A DNA stretch of 64,000 nt, from assembly GCA_930367205.1 (NCBI GenBank), contig OV884009.1, positions 95,625,189 to 95,689,188 of the forward strand, read 5' to 3'. Shown in pieces: positions 1 through 13,400 of the stretch (its first letter is position 1; every line of letters begins with the position of its first letter). The notes under the pieces were generated by a model. That model was not told where the DNA came from, ran no database searches, and was given only the letters and a program-made list of their open reading frames with translations. Both the position numbers and the translations under genes were made by a program. Source of the stretch: Acanthosoma haemorrhoidale (taxonomy: Eukaryota; Arthropoda; Insecta; Hemiptera; Acanthosomatidae).

Positions 1-960
1 CATAGGAGGCAGTCTGTCTTGGTGGAGGGGGGGCAGGCATGTATGTGGCCCTTCTCGGCCCGGCTGTAATGTTCTCTGCCTGCTTGTCTATGAGTTTTAC
101 CCTGTACGGGCACTGTCGGTACGACGCAACATGATTTCCCCCGCAATTGGCGCATTTGAGGGGAATTGAAGCGTCTCTTGGGCAGTCTTTTATGTCGTGA
201 GGCTCGTTGCACCTCACGCACTTGGCCTGCTTGAAGCAATACCTTCTGGTATGGCCGTATTCCTGGCAGTTCAGGCACATCGGGATCCCCTTTTTTCATG
301 GAAAGTGCTCACTCGAAAGAGCACATTATTTATATGACGGAGCTGCTTCAAGGTCTCCGCCTTCAGTGTGCGATCCCCTATCACTAGTATCGGTTCGATC
401 TCTGTCCGAGCGCCAATTTGGTCGGTGCGCCTTAATCAATAAACATTGATTATTTTGCTACCCACGCTATCTATGTGGGCTTTTATCTCCTCGATCGGAT
501 GAGAGAGATCGAATCCGTGAAGCAGGTATTTTTTATTAGGCTTAGTACCACGGGGGGAGAACGTGTGAAAGGGGATTTTTGATTCCCTGATTGCACTAAT
601 TGTATGCTGTTGGTCGAGCACGCTGTGGCAAAGCACCTTTGTGTCCTGCTGCGTCTGCACTATTTTGAAGTTCCTAACATTGTAATCAGCTAGTAACCTC
701 GTGAGGTCGTAGCTGCTAATCCATCCTAATACTAGGGGGGGTGGCGATTTGGGGGCGGCGGATGTGCTTGCCTCGGACTGAGCCGCCGAGTTAAGGGGGG
801 TGAAGGAGTTGGAGGTACTTACTCCGGGGGTCTGGGGGAGAGTACACTTTCGGCATACACTCTTGGGATGTTGAAATTCATTAACATGGGGGTCCCTACG
901 GCTTGCCATACCCTACAAAGGGCCGTGCGACGCACGTCCAGTTAAGGGGGAGAGCCTCAC
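1..960 (-). pseudogene. Jockey-type non-LTR retrotransposon ORF1 (gag-like) relic
   Basis: Reading the minus strand from about 909, an open frame of 157 codons runs to a stop at 436-438. The same frame continues beyond that stop, and a one-base shift near the T-run at about 290 leads into zinc knuckles near 90-270 (CLNCQEYGHTRRYC, then CVRCNEPHDIKDC, then CANCGGNHVASYRQC). A PRE_C2HC-like block followed by three CCHC-type knuckles is the ORF1 architecture of Jockey-clade LINEs, whose product binds element RNA. One stop and one frameshift make this copy inactive as read. The element probably continues left of the window, where ORF2 would lie. The assignment rests on motif order, not on a database search. 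Confidence 0.75.
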
Positions 961-1149
961 TTATAATAGTTAAAGTACTTACCTGTCTTCACGGGAACAA
1001 AGCGTCACTGACTAAAATATCAAAACTTTACCAGATTTGAGCTCTTGCTCACACTTGCTTGAGCACAATGGAAGCTGGATAGCGTCTCTTGTTGTTCAGA
1101 AACTATGCATTCAGTTTCAACACAACGAGAGCTAGGTTAATTTCAAGAG

Positions 1150-2225
1150 AAGATAACCTTTTTGAATGTTTCACACTTTAGTTGCAACCTTAGCCATAAC
1201 TCCCATGTCATGATCAATGGATGGCCAATAAATGAGAGGTCAAGCCAAACCCAGCATTTTAACCACTACTATATGTCCAAGCATTAGACATCCACCGGAG
1301 TTGGAATATTTTACTTCTCTTCCTTCTCAGCCGAGGGGTTTAAGATCTCTGCCTTCAAAAATTGCAGGCAGTAATGCTGAAAAGACCGGATCACGGCGAG
1401 TTTCTCAAACGGTCACCTTAGAAGTGAGGGGTATTTCACGGAGCTGATGTACAAATTTGTGGAAGCCGTCCGTTTTCTGGGTGAACTTGGTTGAGTTGAA
1501 AAGAAGGCAGTTCATTGTCGTTGAAAAAGAAAGTCAGCATTGCAGGAATGACTACCGGGATGTACTGGATATCTTAGTTGAATTTTGATAGGTAGTTGGC
1601 ATATTAAGAGAGTGTTAACTGAGGGAAATGAGCAAAGATGTGAAAAATGAGTTTGTTATCAGTATATAGGGTTAGTTTGGCATGACGCGAGACAGTACGG
1701 CACCTAGACCTATGAGATTAGCTTCAGTTGCGAGAAGTAACTAACAATTAGGGTTGCAAGACGTAAGTACTCTGTCAGAGATTATCTCTTTTTTCAGGTA
1801 ATCGTATGAATTTTTCTGTCCACTTCAATTTTGAAGAAGTAATCATTTCTCTAAGTGGAGGAGTAGTAATGGTCAATAACTTCGGAAGCATGGTAGTAAA
1901 TGACATTGCCTAGAAAAGTACGCATTTCTTCAGGAGTGGAAGGCAGAGGTGAATTTAAGACTGTATCAATATAATATGCTTCTTTTGACAGTGAAATCCA
2001 ACTGCGTCGATTTTTTCCAGAAGGAAGGCACATTTAGATCTCCGAAGCTTCAACCCAGAATATCTAATGGTCTTAAATGTGGTTTTAAGAGCATGAATCA
2101 TTCCCTTACCAGAAGTAAAGAAAACAAGGATTCGTCAAAAAAACTAATAGCGTTGTCGAAATTTTGCAAAATTTGTTCCATGCGCCATTGCCAGATGAGA
2201 GGAATACTAGCGATACCATGATGTG
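1150..2225 (-). pseudogene. Ty3/gypsy pol relic: RT, RNase H, integrase N-terminus
   Basis: Minus-strand fragments in successive frames follow the gypsy pol order. Near 2220-2100 is a GIASIPLIWQWRMEQIL block (RT palm). Near 2000-1880 is LNSPLPSTPEEMRTFLGNV, the connection before RNase H. Near 1735-1690 is IGLGAVLSRVMPN (RNase H). Near 1310-1210 is SGGCLMLGHIVVV followed by YWPSIDHDMG, the integrase zinc-domain neighbourhood. Many stops and frame changes show an old copy. No LTRs were recognised. The resemblance is to the widespread K02A2.6-like gypsy lineage of invertebrates. Confidence 0.6.
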
Positions 2226-2239
2226 CGATTGAGAGAATA

Positions 2240-2770
2240 GAAAAGAAGGAGATTTGGAAATAGTCTATGATGTAGGATTGGTTTTTTTTGTAAGGGTTGG
2301 ACCATAAGCTTCTTTCTAAGTACTGGGAAAACTGAATTAAAGGGGGGAGAGAAAGAAAGAAGTGTATCTATAGGACAAGTGGTCTATAGGTATCTAGGTG
2401 GCATAGTTTTATTAATTTAACAGGAATGCCGTCAGGGCAAGTATCATTAATTTCGTTACATATATAAGAAGGATGGTGGAGGAAGATATAGGAAAAATAA
2501 AAATCATTGCAGGTAAACGATCGAACGATGGTTCAGGGGGGGGGGTGAACTGCATAAGGAGGCAGATAAAAAATGGGAAGACTTCTGAAGAGGAAACATC
2601 AGAAGAGTCGCTGAGGTAAAGTTTTTGAAGGAGTAGCCATTTTGATTTGGAATTACTAGCTGAAGAAAGGGCTTTATGGAAGTAGCTGGATTTTCCATGG
2701 TGTACTGTTGTCCATGTCATGTGGCTAAGTACCAAAAACACTTGATAGTCAGTCTGCAAACTTATTTTTA
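2240..2770 (-). pseudogene. CR1/L2-like RT fragment, degenerate
   Basis: A minus-strand frame of 115 codons (2412-2759), followed by a decayed stretch, resembles the segment just before the RT core of CR1/L2-like LINEs: FTPPPEPSFDRLP, then a SSSTIL helix, then remnants of the CPDGIP block. No intact domain remains. It lies downstream of the Nrk stop codon. The call is based on resemblance to the other CR1-like relics in this window and is tentative. Confidence 0.4.
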
Positions 2771-3587
2771 ACTTTATTTAGCCATTAATTTTTCTGCAAT
2801 GATCTGATTTGATTTTGAATATAGCTCCACAAGTAACCATCTCCTATAAGCTCATAAAAAAATATGATTGTGCGGAGAAAAAAAAAAATTAGTAAAAGGT
2901 AAAACATCTATTTATTAAAAAAAATAAACACTTCATTGTAAAAAGTTTTACATTAAAGACAATTTTTAATGCATTTTTATATATATATTGTCTAATTGAT
3001 TCATCTTTATATTAATAAATAAATTATAAATATTTATAATAAGAATAAACATGAACACATTCACATTCGTCATATACTTAAAATTACTAAGTAACTTGGA
3101 GCTTATAAATGTGAAATATTTACATTTTTGAAAATGCTAATTTCATGTGTAAAGAGTGTTAACATCAGATCATAAATGGTTTACATAGAAACATTTATAG
3201 CATTGAATATAAAGAATAAATTAAATCTAAAAATAAGTTAAATTATAATCAGGAACAAAAAAAAATCTTTCAAATGATCAAAAGAAGCTCCCCATAAAAA
3301 TTGTCTATTATTTTATAAAAGGATGTAAAAAGTAGCAATAAAAAAAAATATAAATAATATTTTTATTTAAAAGAAACCAACTTTAATTTTTAAAAATGTG
3401 ACTATATTTCATTGTGCAAATAAAATTAAGTTTAACAAATTTACGGCTTATAATATATCACATGCTGAAAATAATTGATGATAAATAATCTTGGTTATTT
3501 TTTTATATTTAATAATAATTTTATAAAAATGGTCAAGGTAAAAAAAGTCAATTATTTAAGCAAATACAAAGTTTAATAGCAATTTTG
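2771..3587. other. AT-rich 3' flank/3' UTR region of the kinase gene
   Basis: No coding signal is seen. Read on the minus strand this directly follows the kinase stop codon and should contain the 3' UTR. Several AATAAA hexamers occur on the minus strand (for example at 3362-3367), so the polyadenylation site cannot be fixed. Confidence 0.5.
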
Positions 3588-4436
3588 TCACTGAGGCGAC
3601 TGTTGGTATGCAGCCACAGCATGGGAACTATCTTTCAAAGTTTCATCTAATATTAACTGAAGATTTTGATGAACTGTACGAAAACTGGGTCTTAATGTAG
3701 GTTTTTTATGCCAGCAATGTTTCATAAGATTATAAACACATTTCGGAGTGTTTTCTGGACACTGAAGAACATTACCATCTTTAATATATTTTACAACTTC
3801 TCCATGTGTCATACCATAATAGGGTTGGAGAGCGAACGAAAATATCTCCCATAAACAAATTCCAAAAGCCCATACATCTGTTTCTATAGTATATTTATTA
3901 TACAGAATACTTTCAAGAGGCATCCATCTAACTGGAATCGCATCATGTTCATCTCCTTTGTAGTAATCTTGCAGATACATTTTTTGAGACAAACCAAAGT
4001 CAGCTATTTTCACAACCATTGTATCATCAATCAGACAGTTCCTTGTAGCAAGATCTCTATGAACAAACTTTCTATCAGAAAGATAAACCATTCCACTAGC
4101 TATCTGTTGAGCAATTCTTAACAAGTCTGCTGTTGTAAGTTGCACATCTTTAAACATTTCACCTCCTTCACTTGCATGAACAATATAATTACTTGGAGAA
4201 CACGACCTTAAAAATTCATTTAGATCTCCTCTTCCCATATATTCAAACAGTAAACACATTGGTTTACCAATTGCACATACACCTAAAAGCTTTACAATAT
4301 TAGGATGATCAAATTCAGCTAGTAAGCATGCTTCTCGCTCAAAATCTAATTGCAAATCATCAGATGCTTCTTCTTTAAGCATTTTTACAGCAACCAAAGT
4401 GAATTCTTCCCCTTTTAACAAACCAGGAGCCTTAGC
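3588..4436 (-). CDS. Nrk: Nrk coding exon 7: most of the tyrosine kinase domain and C-terminus
   Basis: The exon opens after a ttgcag acceptor with AKAPGLL and ends at a TGA, giving 282 residues (396-677 of the model). Visible catalytic features are the VAVK lysine (K413), the helix-C glutamate in FEREA (E430), HRDLATRN with catalytic D523, DFG with D541, an activation-loop tyrosine trio (Y549, Y553, Y554) in YLQDYY, and the PVRWMPLES substrate-binding segment. All residues needed for activity are present, so this reads as a live kinase rather than a pseudokinase. An upstream ATG-initiated frame (to 4484) includes intron sequence and is not the real start. The C-tail after the kinase is short. 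Confidence 0.95.
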   Translation of the reverse strand, partial: AKAPGLLKGEEFTLVAVKMLKEEASDDLQLDFEREACLLAEFDHPNIVKLLGVCAIGKPMCLLFEYMGRGDLNEFLRSCSPSNYIVHASEGGEMFKDVQLTTADLLRIAQQIASGMVYLSDRKFVHRDLATRNCLIDDTMVVKIADFGLSQKMYLQDYYKGDEHDAIPVRWMPLESILYNKYTIETDVWAFGICLWEIFSFALQPYYGMTHGEVVKYIKDGNVLQCPENTPKCVYNLMKHCWHKKPTLRPSFRTVHQNLQLILDETLKDSSHAVAAYQQSPQ

Positions 4437-7400
4437 CTGCAACAAAGTTAAAAAAAAATGATGATATATGGAGTGATGTAACAATTAGAAGAAACATACA
4501 TAAGTTTTAGAAACGCCAACAGCTCATTTAACACCTTGTCCTAAATGAAGAAAACAGTGAATTTCAAAACTATAAATGAATTAGCTAATACTGGAAATAT
4601 AACAATAAATTGCACTTTATCATTGTTCCAGGATAGGTTTGGTCAAGGACCAATCCAAGGTTTTGGACTGATTTGAAGAAGTTGAAAATAAGAGAATTGA
4701 TTGTGGAGATAGGAATGTCATTTAAGGTGGGTTTTGAGGAAAGGATGTGAGCCAATGATAATTGCCTTGGATTTCTTCACATTCAATAGAAGTTTGTGGA
4801 GAGAGGCCCAAGTCATTAGAGTTCACTAGGAGAAAAGGATAGATGAATTTGGATGTCATATGTTGGAATATAGGTGGTATGATCAGTATTAGATAGATGA
4901 TTGGAAGTTATTGAATAGTATTAGAGAACTGGATGAACCTTGTACTGCACCAGACAACAATGAAAGGGGTTGGGAGGGAGTTGCTCTGAGATAAGGACTA
5001 CACAGAGCAGCCTGAGATGAATGATTTGAAAAAATAGTTTTGATAAGAAGTATGGAATGGTCGATACCTTAAAATACACTGGTTATGTCTAAGACTGAAG
5101 GAAAGGTGTGATGAAGCAATGTGTAAGGGGTAGCAAAATGTAGCAAGCAGAAGGGGTGCTTTAGTTTTATTAGAGAAAATTTGTGCAGGTCTTATTTCGT
5201 GTGAGTATCGGGTCCTGATGATAGGGACTTTGTAATAATTGGTATGACAGATTTTCGACTCAAAGGTTGCGCAGGTTTTATCTTCACGGGGCCTGTTGTG
5301 AATAATCCTTCTGCTTGATGACTACCTTGGCTCATTAGATTTGGTGTTAAATATTTCTCTATGATTTTAATTGTATACATCTGAGCATATTTATCAATTT
5401 TTGAAATTAGGCATTGTAAAACACCTTATCATCAATTTATCAAATCGTAAATTTTTACGGTCTCCTACCTTCATTTAGATGGTTTTGAACCCATTACTTC
5501 AGCTGTTTTGCACTTGTAGGGTGAACCCAAGAAAATTTATAAACACTATCAATGACTGTAAAGACACATCTCTTACTTTCTTCCATTTATTGATTTGACA
5601 TTTTTGAAATTCTTGCCTAAACCTTTGTCCAATGTTCTTGACATATGGTTGGTTTGAATTCAGTTTCTATATTTGAGCTTAAATTTCTCTATTTCTGCAT
5701 TAATAGGCTTTTATTTTGTAATATTCTTGACCTTTCTGTTTGCAATGTTTTTATTGCTCTGTACTTTTCAGTAGATTTCCTAATTTCAAGGATAACATCT
5801 GCTGTCTTCTTCATAGTTAGTAATGCACAAGTAATTTCAGTGAGTAGCACAGGCCACATTGTCAAAGATAATTACATAATGTGATATACAAGATGAAGGA
5901 AGAAACATCTCATCATTGAATATGTGAATTCATATTTGATGTATACCTTCTAATTTTTTTCTGAACTTAATAATTGAGTTTTTGTAGAGATTTACATAAT
6001 GCCTAGAGATAATAATAAGTTTAATATTTTCAGGTTCATAAATTAAGTTCATTATTAAAAATTTGTTTTTCTATGGATTGAAAGGTCACTGATCATAAAT
6101 TGGAATACTATCAGGAAGCTGTGGTATTTGTCAGAAAATGGATGTATATGAAGCGAAGGCGACTTGTGATAGCAGTAGAATATATTTCAAGGCCTGAATT
6201 TTTTGAAAGGACAAGGAAGAAGGAATTTTCTCTGCAATGAAATGAGGAGGTTGACAAATATGTACTCATATTTATTTATATACAAAGTAAAAAAATCATC
6301 TCTGAACACATTTGATATCCATTTGATCACCTACCACAGTAAAAAAAATGTCCCAGGAAATGTCGAAAATGAACCAATAGTTGTGAATAGCAAGTTTAAC
6401 AAATTGCACATAAAAAACTGATTTCATAGGTCATACAACAAACATTACATATGCAAAGACCATATAGACGGTCCATGAAATTTGCATCTCTCTTGGTTTA
6501 AAGCCCACTCACCACGTCAAGGTGGAGATGCTTCGAGAGGGTTTTTCTTTTGTATTTTTTTCAAACCTCTACATACCTTAAAGCTTGGGCAAACAAGACT
6601 TATTTTAATAATTTTAACAGTCTTTGTTTCATGGTGGTAAGAACAATTGTATTTCATTTTTGTTATTTGTATCAACATTTTGTCCTAGAATGTTAGTGGT
6701 ATCAACAGTTTTTGTTGTCCTGGAATGTGATTCTCTTTAGCCACTCTCTGCACTCCTTTAGCCTTCTTCAAAAGGTTGCTTTAAATATATTTAATCCTTT
6801 TTAAATATTTGAGCACACATATTGTTGGTTGGATACTAACAATCTTTGATTACTCTACATATTATACTACCTTCGACCTTTCCTAGGACTATTTTGTAAT
6901 CAATTGACTGTGGTGATCAAGTGGATATCAGATGTGTTCAGTTATGAATTTAGTGTACATCCTCACTTTTTATTTTGTATATAAATAAATATGAGTCCTT
7001 CATCATTACTTTGCAGAGAACATTCCTTATTCCTGATCCTATCCAAAAATCCACGCCTTGAAATGCATTTTTTTGCCATCTTAAGTCAATCTCAAATCAT
7101 TCCATTTCCTGATATGAACCATAATTTTCCCACATATTGCATCAAAGAATAATTTATGCAAGTCAATTACAAAATCATTCACGGATTACACCAGGGATTT
7201 GTTTAGTAGCAATACTAATTGTAAGTAACTTTTTAGTAACTTCCATGCTGCATAGCCTATCAAAGGGTTGCATGGTTGATGGCACAATAATTATATAAAT
7301 AATTGATTTTGTTGTTTAAAAGCAACACCAATTTATTTTAAATTTTTATTTGTATACTATCAGCAAGGAATGGCAGATAGTGGTCTATATAGATAAAAGG

Positions 7401-10400
7401 GGTATTTAATGACAACATTGAGTATGTTTATCCATATCAATGGACTATGACATGACAACCCACCCAAAAACCCCAGACAGAAGTAAGTGCTTGGCACATG
7501 GCTTGTGGTGTATTAATGTGGTAAGGTGTGTCAAGTAAGTTGTACCCTGTTCTGTTCTATAATTTGGTCTTTAGGAGTTATTTGCTTTCATATATAGCTG
7601 TGAGAAGCTTAGCAGATTTCTCCTCTTATGCATTTTTCCAACATCATTATTTGTTCGTGGTCAATCAGTAAGTCTTAGCAGAGATCCTATAATCCTCACT
7701 AGACATAAGAGGTTTGATCAAAAAGTAATGGGAATTTTTATTTATCTTAAAAATTTTAATTATTCATCGATAACAATTTTTTCCCTTTCAAACTAATCCC
7801 CCTCAGACATAATACACTTGTGTCAGCCCTTTTTCCAATCTTCAAAGCACTTGTCAAACTCACTGTACGATATAGCTCTTAGCTCCTTCAGCTATTCTTC
7901 TTTTATCTCATCAATGTTGTCAAAACGTTGTTCTTTCAAAGTTTTTTTCAACTTCGGAAACAAAAAGAAGTCGCAGGGAGCCATGTCTTGCTAATCCGGG
8001 GGCTGAGGTATTACAACAGTGTCGTTTTTTGCAAAAAAACTTACGAACAATGAGGTGTGAGCGGGAGCATTATCGTGATGCAATTTCCACGAATTGTTTT
8101 GCCACAATTCCGGTCTTTTCGTCGGATCACTGCACATAAACAGCGCATTACTTCCAAGTAAGTCTATATTAAGTCGTATTGACCGTACAACCTTCTGACA
8201 GGAACATAATGCACTAAGCCATTGAAATTAAAAAAAAAAAAACCGTTAGAAAACCCTTCACTTTTGATCGAACTTGTCTAATTTTTTTCGGTTTTGGCTC
8301 TTCAGGGCACTTCCATCATACTATATACCCATGTTTTGTAACCTGTCATGATGCATTTAACAAACTCTGGATTTTTGGTTACTTCATTTAACAATTTTTT
8401 GGCGATATCAACACAATGATTTTTTTGGTCAACTTTGCTGCCACATGTTTCATGCCCAAAACTTTGGAAAAAAAAACACTTGGCATGACCCAAATGATAC
8501 ATTAACTTCATCAGCAACCTCTCTAATAGTAATTCTGTGATCGTCTAGAATCATCTTCTTAACTTTTTCGATGTTGTCGTTTATTGCAGTGTTAGGATGC
8601 CCAGCACGATCATCTTCAACTTCTTCACGGCGCTCTTTGAAACGCTCATACCACTCATAAACTCTTGCTTTACATATGGTAGACTCACCAAAAGCCACTG
8701 TCAACATTTCAAAAACTTTGGTGCACTTTATTTCATTTTTTTGACAAAATTTAATACAAATTCTTCGATCCATTTTTTTTTTTTAAACTAAAAATCACTA
8801 AGTACACCAAAACACTTATAACCTTAGCAACTTCTACTAAAAAAGTAAGCATTGAAAACAGCTGTGAACTTCAGAGACATGTGTACCAACATGATAAAAA
8901 AAATAAGTTTCACCATCGGAATCATAACGCCCGCAAAATTATAAAATTCTCATTACTTTTTGATCAAACCTCGTAAGTTGTCCATTGTCCTAAAATATCT
9001 TCTGTAAAATTTGCATTTTTGTCAGGTAGTTCAGGTAGTGATCAAACCTCGTAAGTTGTCCATTGTCCTAAAATATCTTCTGTAAAATTTGCATTTTTGT
9101 CAGGTAGTTTTAATTTCTCAATTTCTGTCAATGTAGTGATTTAAAAAAAAAAAATGCCAATAAAGTATTTTACTATCTTCTAGTGAACTATAGTGTCTGA
9201 TGATGTTGGGGGAAAGCTATTTGTAATTAGACAGTTTTAATGGGGAGTAGGTAATAATAGGTAAGTTTTGTACCTAATAATTTTAAATAATAATAATAAT
9301 AATAGGTATACATAGTTATTATCCTCAAGGCTAAAAATGTTAATAGAGATATTGTTCTTTTTGAATTGTCATTATGTAGGAATGAATCACACAAGTCATG
9401 AACATGCTGCAGACTGGTGTTAGCTGGTCCGTTAAATGATAATCTATACATTTTAAACAAAACATAAAACAATGTTTTTCGTCACAGGAGCACAATTTTT
9501 CTCATGTCTCAAGCTTTTTATCTCACTAATAACGATTATATCACAAGTGAAAATATTTGAGTATTTTTGTCCACTATAATAAACAATACTAAAAAAATTT
9601 TATCCTAATAATAATGGGAAAAAACACAAATTATGCATTAAAACTGGTAGAAAAAATAAGACTAATTAATAGCAAATAAACAACATTTCTCATATAACTT
9701 AAAATAAAATTATAACTTAACTTGATAAACAAAAAAGTAAAAATGAGGTAATTTATAGGGATTGTTGCTATAGCAAGATTAGAAATGGACATGATAAAAT
9801 TGATATTATTGCTTGTTATTAATTAGAGCTTTGGGTTTTAAATAAATTTTGTGGGTTCCATATAACCTACTTGTTTCTCAAAATCCTGAACCCAGTTACA
9901 ATTTTTGTTTTCTAGTTTAAAACCAGATTTATGTTCAAATATATTACTAGGTATTAAGTAACGTTATAATGTAATTATTAATTTATTTAATGAAGTATTC
10001 CAGATCAATTTTTGGGTTTTTGTATTTCCTATTCCTACCTGAAAATTCTTAGTTCTAACCATACATACTTTGTAGTACTTTTTGCAGCCCCTTTCCCTCT
10101 CCTATGAGCATCTAGTCATTTCACACACCACTACCACGTACCAACACATTTTTGTTTTATTTTTCTTTGTTGATTTTGTTAGTACTTCTTATTAAGTTAT
10201 TTTTTCTATGTTTATCTTGAAAAATACACAACCATTCACATTAAAGAACTGTACAAACAACTAGTGAGATTAATTTGGTATCTGATGCATTAACTAAACA
10301 AAAATAGAAATTCTGGTGCTGATGATGTTTCTCCAACCTTCACATTACAATTGAATACAAAATAGTATGATAAACTAATGACAGGAACTGCTACCACATT

Positions 10401-13400
10401 TAGTCATTTATCTTTGCTGCAACGACTGTGACCAGATGACAATGTGGGAAACCCTTCCATAGATAACAACAAACACCAGAACCTTGCCAAATTATCTATC
10501 ATTTATATGGGCCCACTCTTGAAGTGAAGGTCATAACCACCCTATGATTTGCACAATGTGATTTGTACCAATATTCTTGAGAGCAATACTATAACATTTT
10601 AAATAGATAGAATATTTTTAAATCTCACAATAATAAGACAGTTGCAATTATAAATGAAGATGTTTAAGATGCAAAATTGTCCGAGCACCTCAATAATAGA
10701 AACATTAACAGAATAATTAGGAATGAAACTACTAATTATTTGACAAGCAAGGTTGATAAATATGTAGATACTCTGTTTGCCCATGAACTTGTTGATTAAA
10801 ATTATTATTGTTTTAGTGGTAAATTAAAATTAACCACTAAAACAATACACCACTCTAGAATATGAACTAATAAAGTTACATACACATAATAAACCTCTAA
10901 AGCCAATATTAACTATCATGAAAGGACAGACAAATAAATTACCAATTTTTTTAAATCCTTTTTAGACAATTTAAATAATATTAATTCATTTTACGTAATG
11001 AATTTATGAAGTTGTTCGAGACATTATTTTGGATATCAAAACCATCAATACAGATAAAACAATTTGAAATGAAATCATTGTTCACAGTAATTACCTTTGA
11101 ATGATTTATTTTATTTCTGAAGAATGGGGCATGAGAGCCCTTGAAACCTGCATTAAGTACAAAGAAACTTTTATTGGTTGGCTAAAATTGATAAGAAACA
11201 ATGGTTTTCGTAAATACCAGAACAATGCTAATAGAATACTGAATGGGCTGCCAGCCATTTTGGGGTGTTTTATCCGTGAATTAAAGTGAAATCATAATAA
11301 AACAGACAATTTACTAATGATAATGAAATTGAACATTTTTTTTTTACTTAATTATTTTCCAACAATGGTGTATCAAATACAATGTGGACTAGACAAATCA
11401 ATAGAATCCAGACAATTTTAAATTATAAATCAAACCAACCCAAGCACCAGAAATATAACATTTAAAGAAATTATATTTTGATAGATTTAAAACATTCAAA
11501 CATTAGTTGTGAGATTTTTATGAAATTTATATACATTAGACTTAATTGAAAATTTGTGGATATTTAATTGTGACAAAAGTTACAGTAGTACGTTGCAAAA
11601 TAATACAGATAATAAAAATTTTATGAACAAAAATACTAACAATGATGGCAAATACAATCAACAGACCTTTTTCTATTATATCTATATTGAAGAACTAACT
11701 GAACCCATAACTAATATCTATACAAATTATGGCACAACAAAGTTCAAAATTTGCCAACAAAATTGTAATGAAAAATTTTTATAATACCACACAAAAATCA
11801 GATGAGATAAATAAGGTTAAATGTCTCCATTACACAAAAATTTATAAGAGAAACCTCTCGAAACTTACATCAACAAATATTCTAGCATAGGAATGATTTT
11901 GAAAATTTAGACAAAAAGAGCATACTGTTGCTTCAGCCTAGCATGTTAAAATATTCCAACATAATTTTGACTTAGAGAGTATAATTATTACTGAGTAACC
12001 TTTTTTTTTTTTTTATTACAGTTATGAATTTGCGGATCTATATTTATTGATGATTACAGAAAGATGAGAAATTTGTTAAAGACAAATGAAATAGTGTAAA
12101 TAATTAATGTAATGATTTTATCATAGGTTTGTTGTATTCTTTGTTGGATGTGACAATTTTCATTTTTAAATATTTTTGTTATTTATAGTCATAATTTGTT
12201 AAATTTTAGTCCAGAAAATTTCTGAAAGGGTGAATCATTGACATGAATGTTATTTTATAATTAAAGAAGGAAAAACTGACTGTTGGCCTTAAGGGAAATT
12301 TATTTTTTTACATTTTACAAATATATCTGTACAAAATATCTATACCGGTTAAGAGGCTTTTAATGCATTCAAACAAATCATACTTTTATATTTTACATAT
12401 TAGATTCCAAGGTCAGAAGGGTAAGACTAAAGAATTGCCACTCTTGAAAGTTTCCATTAAGTAAAACTTAAACTTAAAAAGACCATAATAATATCATGTA
12501 AGGTCTACAGATTTACTAAATAAAATGTGAAATTAAATAAAAATATATACATAAATAAATCAACCTGAAAAACACGCCCAAAGGCTCCTTGTCCTAAATC
12601 TTGAACATAAATTATATCATTTCTTGGGAATTCCAACTTTTCCAATTTAGGATTAAGGCATGTTCCAGCTGTATGGTAAGCAGTATTACTTGGTAATTTC
12701 TCTAAATCAATATTTATATCCTAAAAAAAAATAAAGAAAATTTAAAAAAAATGTTTGAATTATATAAACCAACAATAAATTATGCTATATAGAGGCTTTC
12801 ATAAGTGTCTAAACTCATCTAATGCAAATAAGTAGGCAACCAAACCAGATTTTTTCTGAGTTAATTTGGTTCATAGAATAACCATAGACAGAAGGCAACA
12901 GACACCAAACAGAATGCAATTTTGTAAGTTTTTGTTCTGGTTGCCTCACTATAATGCTGCTTATTATTAGTTAATTTATAACTTTCAAGGTGGCAGTGGT
13001 GAGTGACTTAGGCATTTACCTTGCCGGCCCAGTCAACCACCAGGTGATCCTTATGGTCAGATTATTATCTAACACCATTATACAGGGTATTTCAGTGATC
13101 TATTGACAGTTTCATCCCTTTATAAAAAATGCACAGAATATTTTTCAAAATTTAATTCATAGAACATGTTTATTAGCACTTACCATTAAGCAATCAAGAA
13201 TTGAAATTCAGGTTTGAAAAAAAATGTTCTCCAAATGATGCCCATTTTGGCGCACGCACTCTTTGAGCCTCTCCCGAAAGTTCGATACCACCCGCTGAAC
13301 CATTTGTTGAGGGATAGCTCATATCTCTCATCGAATCACTTCCTTCAGTTCTGCTGTAGTTCTCGGGTTCTTGATGTTAACCTTTGCTTTGATGTGTCTG

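Noticed and set aside
4437..4484. Extension of the kinase exon upstream to an ATG at 4484
   Set aside because: The ttgcag acceptor and family alignment place the exon start at 4436; the extra codons are intron.
10300..10560. Possible element-derived sequence in the kinase intron
   Set aside because: No diagnostic motif on either strand; left as unassigned intron.
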